The notes under the pieces: generated by a model
The model's input: only the letters and a program-made list of their open reading frames with translations
Databases searched by the model: none
What the model was told of the DNA's origin: nothing
Assembly (NCBI RefSeq): GCF_003326475.1
Contig: NZ_JPWA01000022.1
Span: 19,124-83,123 of the forward strand
DNA length: 64,000 bases
Direction: 5' to 3'
From: Thalassospira xianhensis MCCC 1A02616
Lineage (GTDB): Bacteria; Pseudomonadota; Alphaproteobacteria; Rhodospirillales; Thalassospiraceae
Program-made: the position numbers and the translations under genes
In this document: positions 26,942 through 35,566 of the stretch, piece after piece
Layout: each line of letters starts with the position of its first letter
Position numbering within the stretch: the first letter of the stretch is position 1

Positions 26942-27771
26942 CAGTTGCTGTTGGAAGAGGGCAGATGGAGTTGAACCCATTGGGCCAACTGGCCGTTTTC
27001 GTCCAGCTCGCCGATAAGGTTGTTCAGGGTAACCGTATCGGCAAGACAGGGACTATTACGCGAAAATATCAGATAAACCTTGTTGACTGCAAGCGGTGGT
27101 TCAACCGGCAGAACAATGCCGTCGAGCTTGTCATTAAGAATATTCGCCATGCCGTCATAACGGCCCAGCATAACGTAATCGACCCGACCGTTTAAAAGCA
27201 CATCGAAAATCCGGTCTCCGGTCGGAGAATAAACCATATCCAGCCATTGTTTGGCAAAACGGTCAATTTCATCGCCATAGCTGCCACCCTGCGGGCGGGC
27301 GCCGCGATGCCCCATCAGGTCCGAGATGCCCGATACCCTGAACGGGAAGTCCCGATGCTGGAAAATCATCACATCGTCATTGGCGAACGGCACCGAGTAT
27401 ATGAATTCAAGATTGCGCTGATCGGTGAAATAGGCACCTGCTATCACGTCTATCTGGCCGGTTTCCAGCATCCGTAATGATCTGGTCCAGGGAATTTCGA
27501 GATGGATATCGGTTTCCAGCCCCCAATTTTTTGCGTAGTGGCGCAATACTTCGATCGCAACTCCCTGCGGCATGCCATTTTCATCGACATAGGAAACCGG
27601 CTCCCAGCCATTTGCACCGCCAACGATTAGCTTGTCGCATGCTCGATTGACGGAAGGTTTCCAGATAAGGTCATGCGCAAGGGCATTGTTACTTGTAAAA
27701 AGCAACAGGCTTGGTACCAAAGAAATCAACAGTCCGGCAAAGATGTGCCGTAGACGATGTATGCAGGGCAT
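26941..27771 (-). CDS. Orphan periplasmic solute-binding protein, family 3 type
   Basis: This 276-residue protein has a signal peptide (about 1-32, ending NNALA) and the fold of family 3 extracellular solute-binding proteins (SBP_bac_3). Landmarks are GWEPVSYVDENGMPQGVAIEVLRHYAKNWG, ETGQIDVIAGAYFTDQRNLEFIYSVPF and NDKLDG. No permease or ATPase gene accompanies it, so it may serve a transporter elsewhere or act as a sensor-like receptor. It lies between the preTA operon and the rutR-like gene, but nothing in its sequence ties it to pyrimidines. The ligand is unknown. Confidence 0.78.
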   Translation of the reverse strand: MPCIHRLRHIFAGLLISLVPSLLLFTSNNALAHDLIWKPSVNRACDKLIVGGANGWEPVSYVDENGMPQGVAIEVLRHYAKNWGLETDIHLEIPWTRSLRMLETGQIDVIAGAYFTDQRNLEFIYSVPFANDDVMIFQHRDFPFRVSGISDLMGHRGARPQGGSYGDEIDRFAKQWLDMVYSPTGDRIFDVLLNGRVDYVMLGRYDGMANILNDKLDGIVLPVEPPLAVNKVYLIFSRNSPCLADTVTLNNLIGELDENGQLAQWVQLHLPSSNSN

Positions 27772-27875
27772 TCAGAACCGCCATCACCCGGATTAAGGAC
27801 TGTGTATTTCAGGTTTGGTGTGATGGGGAAAGTTACAACTATACAGAAGTGTTGTGCTGGATGCCGCAAGTGGCT

Positions 27876-28517
27876 TTATGATAGGCCAACGCCCTTCAGA
27901 ATAATGCGCACGACATTTTCCTTGGCCTCTGCGAACTGGGTATCCGATAGCGGTTGATCGTTGTTGAAGATTTCAATCTGGCGGGCAAAATCGGCGTAAT
28001 GCTGGGTCGTGGCGAAGATCATATACATCAGCGAGTAGGGCTCGACCTTGTCCATCTTGCCCTCGGTGATCCAGCGATTGATCACCACTACGCGGCTATC
28101 AAGCCAGTTTTTGACCGTGGTTGAAATGTAATCGGATGAAAACTTTGCCCCACGGATGATTTCATGTGCCCAGACGCGTGAACCATGCGGGCGGGCACGC
28201 GACAGATCCATCTTGGCCTCGATATAGCCACGCAGGATTTCGGCCGGATCGGAACTGTTTTCAAATGTCATCGCCGCTTCAAGCCAGTGATCGCAAATGT
28301 CTTCCATGATGCGGCGATAAAGGGCTTCTTTGGTGCTGAAATAGTAATGCACATTGGCCTTGGGCACATTGGCAATTTCGGCAATCCGCGCGGTGGTTGC
28401 ACCCTTGAAGCCGTAATCGGCAAAAACCAGTTCGGCAGCGGCGAGAATTTGCTCTTCGTTTTCCTGACGAATGGCGGCCTTGTGTGCACCGTTCAGTCCG
28501 GATTTGATTGCAGTCAT
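27876..28517 (-). CDS. rutR: TetR family regulator, RutR-like
   Basis: This one-component repressor has a TetR helix-turn-helix (about 15-60: EQILAAAELVFADYGFKGATTARIAEIANVPKANVHYYFSTKEALY). Its ligand domain resembles RutR (YcdC): SRVWAHEIIRGAKFSSDYI and PYSLMYMIFATTQHYADFARQI. RutR senses uracil/thymine. The start at 28517 (MTAIKSG) is preceded by GGGGAACG; the frame extends 8 codons further. A RutR-like palindrome lies 30 bases upstream, implying autoregulation, and a second one controls preTA. In E. coli RutR regulates the oxidative Rut pathway. Here the neighbours encode the reductive pathway. Confidence 0.88.
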   Translation of the reverse strand: MTAIKSGLNGAHKAAIRQENEEQILAAAELVFADYGFKGATTARIAEIANVPKANVHYYFSTKEALYRRIMEDICDHWLEAAMTFENSSDPAEILRGYIEAKMDLSRARPHGSRVWAHEIIRGAKFSSDYISTTVKNWLDSRVVVINRWITEGKMDKVEPYSLMYMIFATTQHYADFARQIEIFNNDQPLSDTQFAEAKENVVRIILKGVGLS

Positions 28518-28546
28518 CGACGTTCCCCGAAATTGCGTCATTTATC

Positions 28547-28562
28547 TTGACCGTTTGGTCAG
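28547..28562 (-). promoter_or_regulatory. RutR-like operator of rutR
   Basis: TTGACCGTTTGGTCAG (plus-strand reading) matches TTGACCA-N2-TGGTCAA at 12 of 14 fixed positions. It is centred about 38 bases upstream of the regulator ATG, suited to autorepression, and resembles the box at preT. Confidence 0.72.
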
Positions 28563-28940
28563 GTTAAAATAATCTCTACTTTAGATACTAAAAAGCAAGC
28601 TTAAAATACGCGCCGAACCAGCCGGGTATGTCCAAAATTTTGAACAACACTGGTGAAAGATAAACAGAAATTCGGTGCCGTAAACAAAAATCAGGGTCGC
28701 TGAAATGGCATTTGGCAGTCGAAAATTCGAAACCAGTTCCCGGTGACTTTAAAGCGCTAGTGCATGGGAGATTCCCGTGCTAACGATTTTTTCTGCACCC
28801 TTATCAGGTGTAGTCCAAACTGCCCTATGTGCGACATATCGCTCAGTCGAGGCGGTCTGGCTATTTAATAAAGTCGGACATTGATTTGGCCCGCCAAAAC
28901 GATGTCAGGGAAGCACAAGAAAGGTACGGGAGACCTTTTT
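28563..28940. other. Divergent intergenic region, rutR / aminotransferase
   Basis: This stretch of about 380 bases lies between the divergent rutR-like and aminotransferase genes. It is AT-richer than its neighbours. I see no second RutR box and no gene. GTACGGGAGA at its right end is the ribosome-binding site of the aminotransferase. Confidence 0.4.
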
Positions 28941-30272
28941 ATGACAGCCACCACGAAAATCAGCCGACCGAACGATCTTTCGGCATTCTGGATGCCGTTT
29001 ACGGCGAACCGCCAGTTCAAGCAGGCCCCACGCATGCTTGTCAGCGCGGAAGGCATGTATTACCAGACCGATGACAACCGCCAGATTCTGGACGGTACTG
29101 CAGGGCTTTGGTGCTGCAACGCTGGTCACAAGCGCCCCAAGATCGTCGAGGCGGTCAAGGCACAGATGGACGAACTGGATTATGCCCCGGCATTCCAGAT
29201 GGGGCATCCCAAGGCGTTCGAGCTTGCCAGCCGTCTGGCGCAGCTTATGCCGGGCGATCTGAACCATGTTTTTTATACCAATTCCGGATCTGAATCGGTT
29301 GAAACCGCGCTTAAGATCGCGATTGCCTATCACCGGGCACGAGGGGATGGGCAGCGGACCCGATTGATTGGTCGCGAGCGCGGCTATCACGGTGTCAATT
29401 TCGGCGGTATTTCGGTCGGTGGTATTTCTGGTAACCGCAAAACCTTTGGCCAGATGTTGGGCGGGGTTGACCATATCCGTCATACCTATCTGCCTGATGA
29501 AAACGGTGTTACCCGCGGCATGCCGGAACACGGTGCGTTTCTGGCCGATGATCTGGAACGCATTTGCGCGCTGCATGATCCGTCAACCATCGCGGCTGTT
29601 ATTGTTGAGCCGGTCGCAGGGTCGACCGGTGTTCTGATCCCGCCAAAGGGCTATCTGGAACGCCTGCGCGAGATATGCACCAAACATGGCATTCTTCTGA
29701 TCTTTGATGAAGTCATTACCGGTTTCGGTCGCCTTGGCGCTCCGTTTGCGGTGGATTATTTTGGTGTTCAGCCGGACATGGTAACGACGGCAAAGGGGCT
29801 TACCAACGGCACGATCCCCATGGGAGCGGTTTTCGCCACTGACGACATCCATGACACGTTCATGACCGGTCCGGAAAACATGATCGAGCTGTTCCATGGC
29901 TACACCTATTCGGGCAACCCGGTTGCCTGTGCGGCGGGCCTCGCGACGCTTGAAACCTATGAGGAAGAAGGCCTTTACACCAAGGGGCAGGAACTTGGCC
30001 AATATTGGGAAGATGCGGTTCACAGCCTGATTGATCTGCCGAAGGTCAAGGATATCCGTAATCTTGGTCTGATCGGTGCGGTCGAACTTGAAAGCATCGA
30101 AGGCTTCCCGACCAAGCGGGCCTTTAGTGCATTCCTCAAGGCGTTCGAGAAGGGCATCCTGATCCGCACCACGGGCGATATCATTGCGCTTTCACCGCCG
30201 CTGATTATTGAAAAATCTCATATCGATCAGCTGTTTGGCACGCTGCGCGAAGTGTTGAAGGAAATTGACTAA
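28941..30272 (+). CDS. Beta-alanine:pyruvate aminotransferase (omega-amino acid type)
   Basis: This class-III PLP aminotransferase has 443 residues from the ATG at 28941, which follows GGGAGA. It removes the amino group of beta-alanine (or 3-aminoisobutyrate) made by pyrimidine breakdown, giving malonate semialdehyde. Family features are FWMPFTANRQFKQAPRM at the start (typical of omega-amino acid:pyruvate enzymes), the SGSESVETALKIA cofactor loop and LIFDEVITGFGRLG with the PLP aspartate. The PLP lysine lies in TTAKGLTNGTIPMGAV. The frame is open for 20 more codons upstream, but these do not look coding. A malonate-semialdehyde dehydrogenase is not present in the window. Confidence 0.9.
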   Translation: MTATTKISRPNDLSAFWMPFTANRQFKQAPRMLVSAEGMYYQTDDNRQILDGTAGLWCCNAGHKRPKIVEAVKAQMDELDYAPAFQMGHPKAFELASRLAQLMPGDLNHVFYTNSGSESVETALKIAIAYHRARGDGQRTRLIGRERGYHGVNFGGISVGGISGNRKTFGQMLGGVDHIRHTYLPDENGVTRGMPEHGAFLADDLERICALHDPSTIAAVIVEPVAGSTGVLIPPKGYLERLREICTKHGILLIFDEVITGFGRLGAPFAVDYFGVQPDMVTTAKGLTNGTIPMGAVFATDDIHDTFMTGPENMIELFHGYTYSGNPVACAAGLATLETYEEEGLYTKGQELGQYWEDAVHSLIDLPKVKDIRNLGLIGAVELESIEGFPTKRAFSAFLKAFEKGILIRTTGDIIALSPPLIIEKSHIDQLFGTLREVLKEID

Positions 30273-30451
30273 GAACTGGTTTCAGCCCTGTCCCATTGCG
30301 GGCAGGGTGGGCGAAAGCTCTTGGGAAACGTTACGTTTCACGATTTTCCGGTTTGCGTCCCATCATGGGAATTGGGGGCGCAGACCGGACCAAGCCACAA
30401 GATCGGCAAAAGCCGGCACATGGCATATATCAGATCAAGGAGGTATCTCGG

Positions 30452-31318
30452 ATGTCTATGCTGAGAGGCGGACTGATTCAGATGAGCCTTAAAGGTTCGA
30501 CCGAACAGTCGCCGGACGAAATTCGTCAGGCCATGATCGACGCGCATCTGCCCTATATCGAAGAGGCAGGGCGGCAGGGCGTGCAGGTTTTGTGTTTTCA
30601 GGAAGTGTTTACGCAGCCCTATTTCTGCCCCAGCCAGGACAGGAAATGGTATGACGCGGCCGAAGAAATCCCGAACGGCCCGACCACACAATTGATGTGC
30701 GAACTGGCCAAAAAACACAAGATGGTCATCGTCGTTCCGATCTATGAGCAGGAAATTACCGGTGTGTATTATAACGCCGCTGCCGTGATTGATGCCGACG
30801 GGACCTATCTTGGCAAATATCGCAAAACCCATATCCCGCAGGTTGCCGGTTTCTGGGAAAAGTTCTTTTTTAAACCCGGCGTTTCGGACTGGCCGGTGTT
30901 TGATACCCAGTATTGCAAGCTTGGTGTTTATATCTGCTATGACCGGCATTTTCCCGAAGGCTGGCGTGCACTGGCGCTTAATGGTGCGGAATATATCGTC
31001 AACCCATCGGCAACGGTGGCCGGGCTTTCGGAACATCTGTGGAAGCTGGAACAACCTGCATCGGCAGTTGCCAACGGATGTTATATCGGGGCAATCAATC
31101 GTGTTGGCCGCGAAATGCCTTGGGATATCGGTGAGTTTTATGGCCAAAGCTATTTCGTCAATCCGCGTGGCATGATCGAGAAGGAAGCATCGCGCGATCG
31201 GGACGAACTGATCGTGCATGACATGGATATGTCCATGGTACGTGAAGTCCGGAACACATGGCAGTTTTTCCGGGACCGTCGGCCTTCGACTTATACCCGC
31301 CTGACCGACGGCAACTGA
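30452..31318 (+). CDS. Nitrilase-family beta-ureidopropionase
   Basis: This 288-residue carbon-nitrogen hydrolase likely converts N-carbamoyl-beta-alanine to beta-alanine, CO2 and ammonia. The nitrilase triad is intact: Glu51 (CFQEVF), Lys125 (YRKTHIP) and Cys162 (YICYDRHFPEG). The ATG at 30452 follows a perfect AAGGAGGT at 30438-30445, which decides the start against an open frame reaching 30296. The product resembles bacterial PydC-type ureidopropionases and N-carbamoylputrescine amidases; the pyrimidine context favours the first. It shares its presumed reaction with the Zn-dependent hydrolase at 25.6 kb. A terminator follows. Confidence 0.88.
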   Translation: MSMLRGGLIQMSLKGSTEQSPDEIRQAMIDAHLPYIEEAGRQGVQVLCFQEVFTQPYFCPSQDRKWYDAAEEIPNGPTTQLMCELAKKHKMVIVVPIYEQEITGVYYNAAAVIDADGTYLGKYRKTHIPQVAGFWEKFFFKPGVSDWPVFDTQYCKLGVYICYDRHFPEGWRALALNGAEYIVNPSATVAGLSEHLWKLEQPASAVANGCYIGAINRVGREMPWDIGEFYGQSYFVNPRGMIEKEASRDRDELIVHDMDMSMVREVRNTWQFFRDRRPSTYTRLTDGN

Positions 31319-31324
31319 GATTTT

Positions 31325-31360
31325 AACGGCGAACGGAGCATGTGCTCCGCTCGTCGTTTT
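31325..31360 (+). terminator. Intrinsic terminator after the nitrilase gene
   Basis: CGGAGCA (31334-31340) and TGCTCCG (31343-31349) form the core stem, extended outward by AACG (31325-31328) and CGTT (31355-31358) with small mismatches, then TTTTGCTTT. It separates the nitrilase gene from the ABC operon. Confidence 0.7.
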
Positions 31361-31478
31361 GCTTTGACCGACATTTTATATTCCGGCACCAAATGACCGG
31401 GCAAAAGACAAGTCGGCAAAGTTCAGGGCAACGACCCTGAGGGAGGCTTTAGAGAGACATTCGATCAGGGGATACCCC

Positions 31479-32306
31479 ATGACGTTAAAAGCAGTCGTCA
31501 ATAATGTGGCGCAAATGCCTGCATCCGCCGACGCAGTTGTTGATATTCAAAAACTGTCGTTGACTTTCCAAACCGCTGACGGGCCGGTTTATGCCCTGTC
31601 CGACGTTGATCTGACGATTGAACGTGGCGATTTCGTTTCCTTTATCGGCCCGTCGGGCTGCGGCAAAACCACGCTGTTACGCGTGATTGCCGATCTGGAA
31701 AAGGCCACGGGTGGCGATATATCGATCAACGGTGTTTCGCCGCAGGAAGCGCGTGAAAACCGTGCCTATGGCTATGTGTTTCAGGCCCCGGCATTGCTGC
31801 CGTGGCGTTCGATTGAACGCAATGTGACCCTGCCGCTGGAAATCATGGAAATTCCTCGCGAAGAACGCATTAAACGGGGGCATGAGGCTCTTAAACTTGT
31901 TGAGCTGAACGGGTTTGAAAAGAAATTCCCGTGGCAGCTTTCAGGTGGGATGCAACAACGCGCATCGATTGCGCGTGCGCTTAGCTTTGATGCCGATCTG
32001 CTTCTGATGGATGAACCGTTCGGGGCTCTCGATGAAATTGTCCGTGACCATTTGAATGAACAGCTTCTGAAATTGTGGGCCCGGACCAACAAGACGGTGG
32101 CCTTTGTCACCCATTCGATCCCCGAGGCAGTTTACCTGTCGACCAAGATCGTTGTGATGTCGCCAAGGCCGGGCCGGATCATTGATGTGATCAAAACCGA
32201 TTTCCCAAAGGATCGCGGTCTTGATATCCGCGAAACGCCAGAATTCTTGGAAGTGGCCCATCGTGTACGTGAAGGGCTGCGGGCAGGGCATAGCTATGAC
32301 GAGTAA
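31479..32306 (+). CDS. ABC transporter ATP-binding protein (pyrimidine-type importer)
   Basis: This is the cytoplasmic ATPase of a NitT/TauT-class importer, 275 residues. It has Walker A GPSGCGKTT, Q-loop YVFQAPALLPW, signature LSGGMQQR, Walker B LLLMDEPFGALD and the H-loop histidine in FVTHSIPEA. It begins a four-gene operon (ATPase, two permeases, THI5-like receptor) that continues into dihydropyrimidinase. The first permease start overlaps its end by 11 bases. A short hairpin with TCAGGG/CCCTGA arms (31423-31440) lies in its leader. Uracil, thymine or dihydropyrimidine import is inferred from context. Confidence 0.9.
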   Translation: MTLKAVVNNVAQMPASADAVVDIQKLSLTFQTADGPVYALSDVDLTIERGDFVSFIGPSGCGKTTLLRVIADLEKATGGDISINGVSPQEARENRAYGYVFQAPALLPWRSIERNVTLPLEIMEIPREERIKRGHEALKLVELNGFEKKFPWQLSGGMQQRASIARALSFDADLLLMDEPFGALDEIVRDHLNEQLLKLWARTNKTVAFVTHSIPEAVYLSTKIVVMSPRPGRIIDVIKTDFPKDRGLDIRETPEFLEVAHRVREGLRAGHSYDE

Positions 32307-33225
32307 TGCCGCAACGATGAATGGGGCGATGGGCGGTGCGTCGCTTTGGTCGCGTTTGATGTCCGGGCAGGCAGGCCCGGTGACGGTGGTGCTGATTGCG
32401 CTGTTTGTGATCTGGTATGTTGGGGCGGTGTTTATGAACGCCCCGACCCAGATTGATCGCTATAACCGCGCCGGCGAAACCTGGACAACGACGCGTTTGA
32501 TCGAAGATACGCTGGCACAGGAACGGCCGATCCTTCCGGCCCCGCATCAGGTCGCGCAGGAAATGTATAAAACCATTTTTGCGACTTCGATCACGTCCAA
32601 ACGGTCGCTGGTTTACCACACATGGGTGACGCTTTCATCGACCCTGCTGGGGTTTGTGATCGGTACAGCACTTGGCATTTTGCTGGCGGTCGGGATCGTT
32701 CATGTGGTGACACTTGAAAAAAGCCTGATGCCGTGGGTGATTTCATCCCAGACCATTCCGATCCTTGCGATCGCTCCGATGATTGTCGTTGTGCTGGGCG
32801 CGATTGGACTTAAGGGACTGGTGCCAAAGGCGATCATTTCAACCTATTTGTGTTTCTTCCCGGTGACGATCAGCATGGTCAAGGGCCTGCGTTCGCCACA
32901 GGTGATCCAGCTTGATCTGATGCGGACCTATAACGCATCGAAATGGCAGACTTTCTGGTCGCTTCGCCTGCCATCGGCGATGCCTTATCTGTTTGCCAGC
33001 CTGAAGGTTGCGATTGCGATCAGTCTGGTGGGGGCAATTGTCGGTGAATTGCCGACGGGGGCGCAGGCTGGGTTGGGCGCGCGTCTTCTGGCCGGGTCTT
33101 ATTACGGGCAAACCATCCAGATCTGGTCGGCATTGCTGACCGCGGCTTTTGTTGCCGCGATCATGGTGGTGATGGTTGGATGGTGTGAACGCCGTGTACT
33201 TGCCAGAATGGGAGTACGCGGATGA
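32296..33225 (+). CDS. ABC transporter permease 1 (pyrimidine-type importer)
   Basis: This inner-membrane BPD_transp_1 permease has 309 residues from the ATG at 32296, inside the end of the ATPase gene. It has an N-terminal helix (about 30-52) and then a soluble loop of about 60 residues containing ETWTTTRLIEDTLAQERPILPAPHQVAQEM. Five core helices follow, with the EAA-type loop RTYNASKWQTFWSLRLPSAMPYLFASLK near residue 215. It pairs with permease 2, whose start overlaps its stop (ATGA). The long loop after the first helix is typical of this importer class. Confidence 0.88.
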   Translation: MTSNAATMNGAMGGASLWSRLMSGQAGPVTVVLIALFVIWYVGAVFMNAPTQIDRYNRAGETWTTTRLIEDTLAQERPILPAPHQVAQEMYKTIFATSITSKRSLVYHTWVTLSSTLLGFVIGTALGILLAVGIVHVVTLEKSLMPWVISSQTIPILAIAPMIVVVLGAIGLKGLVPKAIISTYLCFFPVTISMVKGLRSPQVIQLDLMRTYNASKWQTFWSLRLPSAMPYLFASLKVAIAISLVGAIVGELPTGAQAGLGARLLAGSYYGQTIQIWSALLTAAFVAAIMVVMVGWCERRVLARMGVRG

Positions 33226-34379
33226 CCAAGATCAAACTTGATAAATTCTGTCTGGTTGCGGCGATTGCGGCATTGCTGGCTTTGATCTTCCCGTTAACCG
33301 GAATTGATCCCGACAGCGGAAAACAGATCGCCTTTGTCAGCGACATCCCCGGAATTGCCGTTGCAATGGCGTTGTCTGTGATCACCGGTGCCGCTTTTAC
33401 GTGGCTTGGTGTCGGGCGTATTCAGTATGCGGCAATCATTCTGGCGGTGGCGGTGTTTGGTTGCTGGCAGGCGGTTGGGGCCCTTTACAATCATGGGATT
33501 GCCGGACATGCGGCAACCGGTTTCTGGCTGTTCATCCTGTCGCTTTGGGCATTTGTCTGGCGGGGGATCGATGTTGTTGCACGCTACCGCAGCCTTGAAA
33601 CTGCCAAACAGCAATCAGCCAATATTCTGGTGCCAATCGCGTTTGGTATCTGGTTGCTGTTTCTTTGGGAGGTGATCGTGGCGGGCTTTGGCGTGCCGCA
33701 GGTTTTGCTTCCTGCGCCAAGTGCCATCGGGCTTCGTTTCATCAGTTCGACCGACATTCTGGCAGCAGATTTCCATCAGACCTTCATCAAGGCCGTGATC
33801 AGCGGCTATGTGATCGGTTGCGGCAGTGCCTTTATCGTGGCGATTGCGGTGGATCGGGTGCCGTTCCTGAAACGGGGGCTTTTGCCGCTGGGCAATATGG
33901 TGTCTGCCCTGCCGATCATCGGTGTGGCACCGATCATGGTGATGTGGTTCGGGTTTGACTGGCAATCCAAGGCGGCAGTGATCGTGATCATGACGTTTTT
34001 CCCGATGCTGGTGAATACCGTGACCGGGTTGAATGCTGCAGGCGCGCTTGAGAAGGACCTGATGGCGACTTATGCGTCCGGTTACTGGTCGACCCTGTTT
34101 CGGTTGCGGCTACCAGCCGCAATGCCGTTTGTCTTTAATGCACTTAAAATCAACTCCACGCTGGCGCTGATTGGCGCCATCGTTGCCGAATTTTTCGGCA
34201 CCCCGATTGTGGGCATGGGATTCCGGATATCGACAGAAGTCGGGCGGATGAATGTCGATATGGTCTGGGCGGAAATTGCATTGGCGGCCCTAGCGGGGAC
34301 CGCCTTTTACGGAGCTGTGGCCTACGTCGAAAGAAAGGCGACGTCATGGCATCCGTCATTTCGGGTACGCCGCCATTAA
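33222..34379 (+). CDS. ABC transporter permease 2 (pyrimidine-type importer)
   Basis: This second BPD_transp_1 permease has 385 residues. It has an extra N-terminal membrane part (about 1-130, with three or four helices: LVAAIAALLALIFPL, IAVAMALSVITGAAF, FWLFILSLWAFVW) before the transporter core. The EAA loop MATYASGYWSTLFRLRLPAAMPFVFNALK is near residue 285. It should form a heterodimer with permease 1. A 4-base overlap at its start and a gap of 59 bases to the receptor gene indicate one operon. The extra N-terminal part has no assigned role. Confidence 0.88.
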   Translation: MTKIKLDKFCLVAAIAALLALIFPLTGIDPDSGKQIAFVSDIPGIAVAMALSVITGAAFTWLGVGRIQYAAIILAVAVFGCWQAVGALYNHGIAGHAATGFWLFILSLWAFVWRGIDVVARYRSLETAKQQSANILVPIAFGIWLLFLWEVIVAGFGVPQVLLPAPSAIGLRFISSTDILAADFHQTFIKAVISGYVIGCGSAFIVAIAVDRVPFLKRGLLPLGNMVSALPIIGVAPIMVMWFGFDWQSKAAVIVIMTFFPMLVNTVTGLNAAGALEKDLMATYASGYWSTLFRLRLPAAMPFVFNALKINSTLALIGAIVAEFFGTPIVGMGFRISTEVGRMNVDMVWAEIALAALAGTAFYGAVAYVERKATSWHPSFRVRRH

Positions 34380-34438
34380 AGGCATCAAAAGACGGCCCGT
34401 CGGGAGGACTTGACAATAACCTGAGGAGACATCGACGA

Positions 34439-35425
34439 ATGAAGAAAATATTTGCGACTGCGTTAGGGTTAAGTGTCGGTATGGCATCGTTTTCGGCGAT
34501 GGCAGCGGACGAAGTCACCCTGCAGCTTAAATGGGTAACCCAGGCACAGTTCGCCGGTTACTATGTGGCGCAGGACAAGGGGTTCTATGAAGAAGCCGGT
34601 CTTGACGTCACGATCAATCCGGGCGGCCCGGACATTGCCCCGCCACAGGTTATTGCCGGTGGTGGTGCCGATGTGATTGTCGACTGGATGCCATCCGCAC
34701 TGGCATCGCGAGAAAAGGGTGTTGCGCTGGTAAACATTGCGCAGCCCTTTGCCAAGTCGGGCATGATGCTGACCTGCCTTAAGGAAACCGGGGTTGAAAG
34801 CCCGGATGATTTCCCGGGCCGGACGCTTGGCGTCTGGTTCTTTGGCAACGAATATCCTTTCCTGAGCTGGATGTCGAAGCTTGGCATTCCGACCGATGGC
34901 AGCGAAAAGGGTGTTACGGTTCTGAAACAGGGCTTTAACGTTGATCCGCTGTTGCAAAAGCAGGCCGATTGCATTTCAACAATGACCTATAACGAATACT
35001 GGCAGGTCATTGATGCCGGTATCACCGAAGATCAGCTTAAGGTCTTCAAATACGAAGATCAGGGTGTCGCGACGCTTGAAGACGGCCTTTATGTTCTTGA
35101 AGACAATCTGAAAGACGAGGCATTTGTCGAGAAGATGGGCCGCTTTGTTGCTGCGAGCATGAAAGGCTGGCAGTGGGCAAAGGAAAACCCGGAAGACGCC
35201 GCAATGATCGTTCTGGATAACGACGCAACCGGTGCCCAGACAGAAAAGCATCAGATCCGCATGATGCAGGAAATCGCCAAGCTGCTGGATGACGACGGAA
35301 AGCTTGACGAAGCGGCCTATCAGCGCACCGTCGATAGCCTTCTGTCGGGCGGTTCCGACCCGGTTATCACCAAAAAGCCGGAGGGTGCCTGGACCCACGC
35401 CGTTACCGACAAGGCGTCGATGTAA
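34439..35425 (+). CDS. NMT1/THI5-like substrate-binding protein (pyrimidine-type importer)
   Basis: This periplasmic receptor has 328 residues and a signal peptide (about 1-22, ASFSAMA/AD). It belongs to the NMT1/THI5/SsuA family: VTLQLKWVTQAQFAGYYVAQDKGFYEEAGLDVTINPGGPDI, then ADVIVDWMPSALASREKGV and TLGVWFFGNEYPF. Relatives bind the thiamine precursor hydroxymethylpyrimidine. Here the gene sits between ABC permeases and dihydropyrimidinase, with no visible THI-box, so uracil/thymine or their dihydro forms are better candidates. The start at 34439 follows GAGGAGAC. A hairpin lies just after the stop. Confidence 0.85.
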   Translation: MKKIFATALGLSVGMASFSAMAADEVTLQLKWVTQAQFAGYYVAQDKGFYEEAGLDVTINPGGPDIAPPQVIAGGGADVIVDWMPSALASREKGVALVNIAQPFAKSGMMLTCLKETGVESPDDFPGRTLGVWFFGNEYPFLSWMSKLGIPTDGSEKGVTVLKQGFNVDPLLQKQADCISTMTYNEYWQVIDAGITEDQLKVFKYEDQGVATLEDGLYVLEDNLKDEAFVEKMGRFVAASMKGWQWAKENPEDAAMIVLDNDATGAQTEKHQIRMMQEIAKLLDDDGKLDEAAYQRTVDSLLSGGSDPVITKKPEGAWTHAVTDKASM

Positions 35426-35437
35426 CGATCCGATCCT

Positions 35438-35472
35438 GTCACCCAGCAGGTGTAACTGACCTGCCGGGTGAC
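35438..35472 (+). other. Intra-operon hairpin after the receptor gene
   Basis: GTCACCC (35438-35444) pairs with GGGTGAC (35466-35472); inside, GCAGGT pairs with ACCTGC. No T-tract follows, so read-through to dihydropyrimidinase is expected and the hairpin probably protects the receptor mRNA. Confidence 0.55.
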
Positions 35473-35566
35473 AAGCCATCTGACGAAACTGAAAACGGGC
35501 AGGGATGCCGGGGCTTTCCCGCAATTTTCCGGGCCTTACGACAGACTGACAGACAAGGAGCCACCC

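Noticed and set aside
34439..35425. Thiamine-precursor uptake as the role of the THI5-like receptor
   Set aside because: No THI-box or thiamine gene is visible nearby, and the operon includes dihydropyrimidinase. Pyrimidine uptake fits better, though unproven.
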